From positions 62,001-126,000 of the forward strand of contig JBHGXS010000068.1 of NCBI GenBank assembly GCA_041920565.1: 64,000 nucleotides of DNA. Direction: 5' to 3'. Within the stretch, counting starts at the first letter, position 1, and every line of letters begins with the position of its first letter. A program made the position numbers and the translations under genes. This document shows, piece by piece, positions 58,901-64,000 of this stretch. Origin of the DNA: JAGHKQ01 sp041920565. Its GTDB lineage: Bacteria > Bacillota > Bacilli > Bacillales > Bacillaceae_G. The notes beneath the pieces were generated by a model. It saw nothing but the letters and a program-made list of their open reading frames with translations. It ran no database searches and was not told the origin of the DNA.

Positions 58901-61534
58901 TTATTTTGCGTCATACCAAGTTGGACCGTAGGAATAATCTACTTTTAGCGGAACAGATAATTCTATCGCATGCTCCATCACTTCCGGAACAAGCTGCTCC
59001 AACTTTTCAATTTCTTCCTTTGGTGCTTCAAAAATCAATTCGTCATGCACTTGCAGCAATAATCTCGTTTGCAGCTTTTCTTGCTTCAAGCGTTCTGCCA
59101 TCACGATCATGGCTTTTTTAATAATATCAGCCGCACTTCCTTGAATAGGCGTGTTCATCGCGGTACGTTCAGCAAAGCTCCGCAAATTGAAGTTTCGGCT
59201 CGTAATTTCCGGGATGTATCGGCGGCGTTTTAAAAGCGTTGTTACATATCCTTTTTGCTTTGCTTCTTGAATGATGGAATCCATATAATCTTTTACGCCG
59301 GGGAAGCTTTCTAAATATTTTTCAATAAAGTCAGCGGCTGCTTTGCGAGTAATTCCTAAGCTTTGGGACAAACCGTAATCACTAATCCCGTACACAATGC
59401 CAAAGTTGACCGCTTTCGCTTGGCGTCTCATATTTGGCGTAACCTCGTCTTTTGATACACCGAATACGTCCATTGCCGTTTTCGTATGAATGTCCATATC
59501 GTGTAAGAAGGCATCCATCAAGCCTTTATCACCGGCAATTTGCGCTAACACGCGCAGCTCGATTTGCGAATAGTCAGCGGCGAAAATCACCCAATCCTTC
59601 TGTGACGGAATGAACGCCTGACGAATTTTACGTCCTTCCTCCAATCGAATCGGGATGTTTTGAAGGTTTGGCTCCGTCGAGCTTAACCGCCCTGTTTGTG
59701 TTAACACCTGGTTGAAGCGCGTATGGATTTTCGATGTATCTTCATGAACAACCTTTAACAACCCTTCAATGTAAGTAGAGTACAGCTTGCCAAGCTGACG
59801 GTAATGGAGGATTTTCGGAATGATTTCATGACGGTCCATCAACTTTTCCAACACATCGGCCGATGTAGAATAGCCTGTCTTTGTTTTTTTCACAACAGGC
59901 AGATTTAATTTATCAAACAGCACGACGCCCAACTGCTTTGGAGAATTGATGTTAAATTCCTCACCTGCCAGTTCATGAATTTCTTTTTCAATTTCTTTCA
60001 GCTGTGCAGCAAGCTCGTCTCCCATCCCTCGTAAACGATCGGCATCTACTGTAATTCCTGTATACTCCATGTCTGCGAGCACGATGGCAAGCGGCATTTC
60101 TAATTCTGTAAATAATTCATATTGCTCGTTTTGCTTTAATTCATCGATAAACGATTCCTTAACATTGTACAATACGGTTGCTTTTCGTACGATGTGGTCT
60201 GCTAATACTGCAACATCAGGTACTGCGCGCTTCGCTCCTTTTCCATACACTTCTTCATCTGACTTTACAGCGTGAGAGTCCTTCATCTTTGCCACCGCCC
60301 GGAAATCCTTGTCCGTCTCTGCCGGATCAAGCAAATAGGCAGCTATTAAAAGATCGAAATCAACGCCGCGTAAATCAATGCCCTTCCATTTCAATGCAAC
60401 TATAGCTCGTTTCACATCAAATGTAGATTTGGCAATCGTTTCATCTTGCAGCCATGCCACAAAGCGTTCCGAAACAAGCGCAACGTCAGTCGGAATAAAG
60501 TAGTGTCCCGTCTCATTGACAATTCCAAACCCTTGAATCGGAGCGTTATGGTAGTTGTCGTCGTTCACCTCCACAATAAGAGCGGAGTTCGGCTGCAGTA
60601 CATCATCATTTACTTCTTCCACCATTTCAAAAGAAAGATCGTCCAGCTTCGTTTCTTCTTTTGCTTCGGATGACACATCCATTTTATCTAACAACGAGTT
60701 GAAGCCTAAATTTTGAAAAAGCGGAATAACATCTGCCGGCTCATATCCGCCATAGCGGATGTCAGAAAGCTGCACTTCAACCGGAGCATCGGTATTGATC
60801 GTAGCCAGTTTTTTGCTCATGAGCGCTTGCTCTTTGTTCTCTGCCAGCTTTTCTTTCAATTTTTTACCGCTGACGCCCTCTAAATTTTCATACAGCTTCT
60901 CAATCGTTTCGTATTCCTTTAACAGCTTAATTGCCGTTTTCTCTCCAACCCCCGGTACACCCGGAATGTTATCGGAAGCATCTCCCATAAGACCTTTCAT
61001 ATCAATAATTTGCTGCGGCGACAAACCATACTTCTCCATCAGCGCTTCCGGTGTATACTCGTCTACCTCTGTAATTCCTTTACGAGTAATGCAAACGCGC
61101 GTCGTATCAGACACCAGCTGCAATAAATCGCGGTCTCCGGAAATGATTTTCACTTCGATTCCCTTTTCACCGGCTTGTTTCGCCAGCGTTCCAATAATAT
61201 CATCCGCCTCATAATTCGGAAGCTCGTATCGAGAAACATGAAAAGCATCCAGTAATTCACGGATAAACGGAAACTGCTCCGATAATTCAGGCGGCGTTTT
61301 TTGTCGCCCTCCTTTGTACTCGCTGAATGTTTCATGGCGAAACGTTGTTTTCCCTGCATCAAACGCAACAAGCATATGCGTCGGCTTTTCTTCTTCTAAA
61401 ATCCTCATAAGCATCATGGTGAAGCCGTAAATGGCATTCGTATGTATTCCTTTGTCATTGTTTAACAGCGGCAGAGCGAAAAAAGCCCGATAAGCAATGC
61501 TGTTTCCATCAATTAAAACTATCTTTTCTTTCAA
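58901..61534 (-). CDS. polA: DNA polymerase I (TTG start)
   Basis: 877 residues. The 5'-3' exonuclease (1-290) has LIDGNSIAYRAFFAL and GDRDLLQLV; the middle 3'-5' exonuclease-like domain (about 300-465) lacks the proofreading acidic residues as usual in Bacillus; the polymerase has motif A ADYSQIELRVLAQIAG, motif B RRQAKAVNFGIVYGI and motif C LQVHDELIFEAP. TTG at 61534 is chosen because GGGGAGG lies 8 bases before it and the family begins there; ATG at 61555 precedes that site. It leads polA-mutM. Confidence 0.96.
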   Translation of the reverse strand: MKEKIVLIDGNSIAYRAFFALPLLNNDKGIHTNAIYGFTMMLMRILEEEKPTHMLVAFDAGKTTFRHETFSEYKGGRQKTPPELSEQFPFIRELLDAFHVSRYELPNYEADDIIGTLAKQAGEKGIEVKIISGDRDLLQLVSDTTRVCITRKGITEVDEYTPEALMEKYGLSPQQIIDMKGLMGDASDNIPGVPGVGEKTAIKLLKEYETIEKLYENLEGVSGKKLKEKLAENKEQALMSKKLATINTDAPVEVQLSDIRYGGYEPADVIPLFQNLGFNSLLDKMDVSSEAKEETKLDDLSFEMVEEVNDDVLQPNSALIVEVNDDNYHNAPIQGFGIVNETGHYFIPTDVALVSERFVAWLQDETIAKSTFDVKRAIVALKWKGIDLRGVDFDLLIAAYLLDPAETDKDFRAVAKMKDSHAVKSDEEVYGKGAKRAVPDVAVLADHIVRKATVLYNVKESFIDELKQNEQYELFTELEMPLAIVLADMEYTGITVDADRLRGMGDELAAQLKEIEKEIHELAGEEFNINSPKQLGVVLFDKLNLPVVKKTKTGYSTSADVLEKLMDRHEIIPKILHYRQLGKLYSTYIEGLLKVVHEDTSKIHTRFNQVLTQTGRLSSTEPNLQNIPIRLEEGRKIRQAFIPSQKDWVIFAADYSQIELRVLAQIAGDKGLMDAFLHDMDIHTKTAMDVFGVSKDEVTPNMRRQAKAVNFGIVYGISDYGLSQSLGITRKAAADFIEKYLESFPGVKDYMDSIIQEAKQKGYVTTLLKRRRYIPEITSRNFNLRSFAERTAMNTPIQGSAADIIKKAMIVMAERLKQEKLQTRLLLQVHDELIFEAPKEEIEKLEQLVPEVMEHAIELSVPLKVDYSYGPTWYDAK

Positions 61535-61670
61535 GCAATAAACCTCCCCAACCATTCTCTAACTAAAAAACCGTTCCTTTCCTTCTCTATATTATCATGA
61601 CCTGAAACAAGAAGGAAAATAACGGTTTTCTGAAACGAGAGATTTTGTTGATCAAGCAGAAAATAAGAAA

Positions 61671-61815
61671 AACTGAGCACGGGTAACTGCGCTCAGTCCT
61701 TTTTCGGTTCCAGCACATCCAAGTTTCGTATGAATGGCACGAAAACGAAGCGGAATTGCACGTAAATAATAATTGCACCAAAGCAACATACACTTCAGAA
61801 TACTTATTTTCATAA
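61671..61815 (+). repeat. Dispersed AATTGC element, copy D (short)
   Basis: Head hairpin from ACTGAGC and GCTCAGT around 61672-61697, then CCTTTTTCGGTTCCAGCACA lead-in, motif units at 61733 (AATGGCACGAAAA), 61754 (AATTGCACGTAAA) and 61771 (AATTGCACCAAAG), and the tail ACATACACTTCAGAATACTT. It lies between two minus-strand genes rather than after a plus-strand gene. Copy D is in the same orientation as the others. Confidence 0.85.
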
Positions 61816-61856
61816 TAAAAAACCCTACTACAGCGCTGCGCACCGTGATAGGGCGG
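61815..61856 (-). terminator. Imperfect hairpin with T run
   Basis: CCCTATCACGG pairs imperfectly with GCTGTAGTAGGG on the minus strand and is followed by TTTTTTATT, like the hairpin behind copy C. It may end phoR transcription. A second weak stem (GACGAGA / TCTCGTC) lies at 61961-61990. The gap to 62086 holds nothing else clear. Confidence 0.5.
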
Positions 61857-62086
61857 AAAATCCATAATTTCTTATTCTTTAACAAAATACCCGCTTCGAC
61901 AGACACAGATATTTCGGCTATTTTGCATAAAAATGGAGACTGTACACAAAAAAGGGAAGTGACGAGAATAGAAGAGAATCTACTCTCGTCCAAAACTACT
62001 CCTTGGATGAAGGGGTTTTCGATTATTAGAATAACAGAACATTATTAAAAGAAAATGAATGTAATGTTAATATAATGTAAATCCAT

Positions 62087-63859
62087 TTATTCTCTTTCAT
62101 GTTTCGGTAAAGTTACCGTAAATGTCGTTCCAACCCCAACGGCGCTTTTCACCTTAATTCGCCCGTGATGCGCTTCTACCAAGTGCTTCACAATGGATAA
62201 CCCAAGGCCCGTTCCCCCTGTATTGCGGCTGCGAGCCTTATCTACACGATAAAATCTCTCAAAGATGCGAGGAATCTCTTCCTGGCTGATGCCTATACCT
62301 GTATCAGATACTGTGACACGAATTTGTTCCTCTTCGTTTTCGAGCGCTATCCGCACCCGTCCTCCGACAGGTGTATAGGATATTGCATTGCTCATTAAAT
62401 TAATGAAAATTTGCTTTAAGCGATAAGCATCTCCTGGAATGATGACATGTTCATCAACCTGAAGATCCAGCTCAATTTGTTTATCGTCCGCTTTGTTTTG
62501 CAAAATGACGACAATTTCTTCAAGAAGCGGCTTCATATCCACTTCTCCCATATTAAGCTTAAAGCCTTGCTGTTCAATTTTAGAAAGCTCAAGCAAATCT
62601 TGAATTAAACCTTGCATCCGGTCGCTTTCTTTTAAAATGATGGACAAGAAGTATTCCCGCAGCTTCTCATCCTCCGCGGCACCGTCCAATAACGTCTCGG
62701 AAAACCCTTTTATCGACGTAATCGGTGTTTTCAGCTCGTGCGATACATTAGCAAGGAAATCCTTTCTCATTTGTTCCAGCTTTTTCAGCTCGGTTATATC
62801 ATGGAAGACAAGAACGATCCCCTTCCATTCATGATTCGTCCCGATAATTGGTGCTCCGTACACTTCAAAATGCTTTCGTTCAATTTTTAGCGGCAGAAGC
62901 ATCTGCTTGCGCACTTTGACTTCTGTCATAAAAATTTCTTCCACCAATTCAATGATTTCTGTATGCTGAAATGCCTCATAATAGAGACGATTTAAATACT
63001 CATCCGTTTTCACATGAAAAGTTTCTTTATAAGACCGATTGACAAGATTAATGTAACCTCTGCTGTCAATTAAAATCATGCCGCTTCCCATGTTTTCGAT
63101 GAGCGTATGAAGACGATCCTGCTGCATTTCCTGCGCAGATGTCATTTCTTGTAAATTTCGTGCCAGCACGTTAATGGCTTGGCTGAGCATCCCTGTTTCA
63201 TCCACAAAATTCTCGTAGGCTCTTGCTTTGTAATTTCCTTTCGCAAGTTCAATGGCAACTTGTGTTACAGATTCAATCGGCTTTGTATATTGAGCGGTAA
63301 TTTTAATGCCCAAAAACAGTATGACGACAAATGCCATTCCTAAACTGCCGATTAACAACCCCCATATTTTTTGATTAATGTTAACCAATGAACCGACTGA
63401 AAGACTGGCAATGAGATAAGCCTTCTCGTTTGCTTCATCAGCTATTATAATGCCATAATAATGCTTTCCCCCGCTGGTATCGGCCACATAAAACCGATTG
63501 CCATCATTTTTCATCTCCTGCAGCAGCTCCTGAACCTGTTCCGCCTGCTCAGAACCCTTGTCCAAGTTGTCGATATCGTTAGAGTCATATACAATCTCCT
63601 GCTTGGCGTCCAGCAAGGTGAGCTTCACTTTTAAATCCTCTTCTATTTCATTCAGGCGCTGCGGATTTGCCGCTATGTTTGGAATGCCTGTTTCCTCAAT
63701 TAACGAAGAAACGAGCTCCAATTCGCGCTCCATCCGTTTATCAAATGTATCCGTGTAAAAGCTTTTAAATAACTGTCCAAGAAGCAGCCCAAGTCCAATC
63801 AATACGGTAATGATGAGTGAAATTAAAGCAAAAAGAAGCCGGGAGCGAAATTTATTCAT
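62087..63859 (-). CDS. phoR: Phosphate-regulon sensor histidine kinase PhoR
   Basis: 590 residues. First membrane helix about 8-30, extracytoplasmic domain 31-160, second helix 165-187, HAMP to about 240, PAS about 250-355, HisKA with FLANVSHELKTPITSIKGF (phosphoryl-accepting His near 377), and HATPase with INLMSNAISYTP, SDTGIGI, RFYRVDKARSR and GGTGLGLSIVKHLVEAH. It is the B. subtilis PhoR layout and stands before polA as there. ATG at 63859 follows GGAGGA; the preceding GTG (63862) is an alternative. It overlaps the phoP end. Confidence 0.93.
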   Translation of the reverse strand: MNKFRSRLLFALISLIITVLIGLGLLLGQLFKSFYTDTFDKRMERELELVSSLIEETGIPNIAANPQRLNEIEEDLKVKLTLLDAKQEIVYDSNDIDNLDKGSEQAEQVQELLQEMKNDGNRFYVADTSGGKHYYGIIIADEANEKAYLIASLSVGSLVNINQKIWGLLIGSLGMAFVVILFLGIKITAQYTKPIESVTQVAIELAKGNYKARAYENFVDETGMLSQAINVLARNLQEMTSAQEMQQDRLHTLIENMGSGMILIDSRGYINLVNRSYKETFHVKTDEYLNRLYYEAFQHTEIIELVEEIFMTEVKVRKQMLLPLKIERKHFEVYGAPIIGTNHEWKGIVLVFHDITELKKLEQMRKDFLANVSHELKTPITSIKGFSETLLDGAAEDEKLREYFLSIILKESDRMQGLIQDLLELSKIEQQGFKLNMGEVDMKPLLEEIVVILQNKADDKQIELDLQVDEHVIIPGDAYRLKQIFINLMSNAISYTPVGGRVRIALENEEEQIRVTVSDTGIGISQEEIPRIFERFYRVDKARSRNTGGTGLGLSIVKHLVEAHHGRIKVKSAVGVGTTFTVTLPKHERE

Positions 63860-64000
63860 CACTCTTCGGCTCCTCCAGCTTGTATCCTAATCCACGAATG
63901 GTTTTAATATAGATTGGTTTTTTCGTATTCTTTTCAATTTTATCGCGCAGGTGGCTGATGTGGACGTCTACAATCCGAGTATCTCCCGCAAAATCATAAT
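63852..64000 (-). CDS. phoP: Response regulator PhoP (3' end only)
   Basis: The visible minus-strand frame ends in RIVDVHISHLRDKIEKNTKK, PIYIKTIRGLGYKLEEPKSDE and a TAA at 63854-63852. This is the DNA-binding winged helix of OmpR-type response regulators, with the usual HISHLRDKIE recognition helix and RGLGYK wing. Together with phoR it makes the PhoPR phosphate-starvation system. The remainder lies beyond the window. Confidence 0.93.
   Translation of the reverse strand, partial: YDFAGDTRIVDVHISHLRDKIEKNTKKPIYIKTIRGLGYKLEEPKSDE

Overview
The window is a chromosomal segment from an endospore-forming Bacillaceae bacterium (Bacillus-like Firmicute). The evidence is B. subtilis-type gene order (phoP-phoR-polA-mutM-ytaF-coaE-gapB-speD-nrdR-dnaB-dnaI-ytxC-thrS-infC-rpmI-rplT, then sspI, rnhC, zapA-cvpA-polX-mutS2, lcfA-fadR-fadB-etfB-etfA-trxA, uvrC-yslB-sdhCAB-ysmA), spore genes (sspI, ytaF, ytxC), T-boxes before pheST and thrS, an L20-type leader before infC, a FadR operator and Fur boxes. 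Species cannot be named from the sequence alone.

Layout. 1-10 kb is accessory: the end of an NhaC-type antiporter, a phosphoesterase, an O-acetyltransferase, a quinone-oxidoreductase-like enzyme, an MhqO-type dioxygenase, a CtaM/YozB-like protein, the potassium importer kimA, the nucleoside transporter nupC, and an NAD(P)-binding protein next to a decayed SDR fragment. 10-17 kb is core: ysmA, sdhBAC, yslB, uvrC. 17-26 kb is an accessory island between uvrC and trxA, neighbours in B. subtilis. It holds an FTR1-type iron permease and two related helical surface proteins with Fur-box promoters, plus surface-glycan genes. 26-31.6 kb is fatty-acid oxidation. 31.9-32.6 kb is a CRISPR array without cas genes. 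32.7-64 kb is DNA repair, cell division, translation, replication start, sporulation and phosphate sensing, almost all on the minus strand.

Most notable: (1) a dispersed intergenic element in at least four same-orientation copies, built from an AATTGC motif repeated every 20-21 bp behind a conserved lead-in that in three copies includes a terminator-like hairpin; (2) a CRISPR array whose leader-proximal repeats differ from the leader-distal ones at five positions, and one of whose spacers reads as an intrinsic terminator in the direction of array transcription; (3) an FTR1 iron module in which each Fur-controlled unit is followed, past a terminator, by glycan genes with almost no room for their own promoter; (4) a 30-residue membrane peptide gene directly behind mutS2.

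Many starts were moved from the longest frame to the codon behind a good ribosome-binding site: TTG for polA and mutM, ATT for infC, GTG for yslB, ytxC and the acetyltransferase. All identifications come from reading motifs and remembered family sequences; no database search was run.
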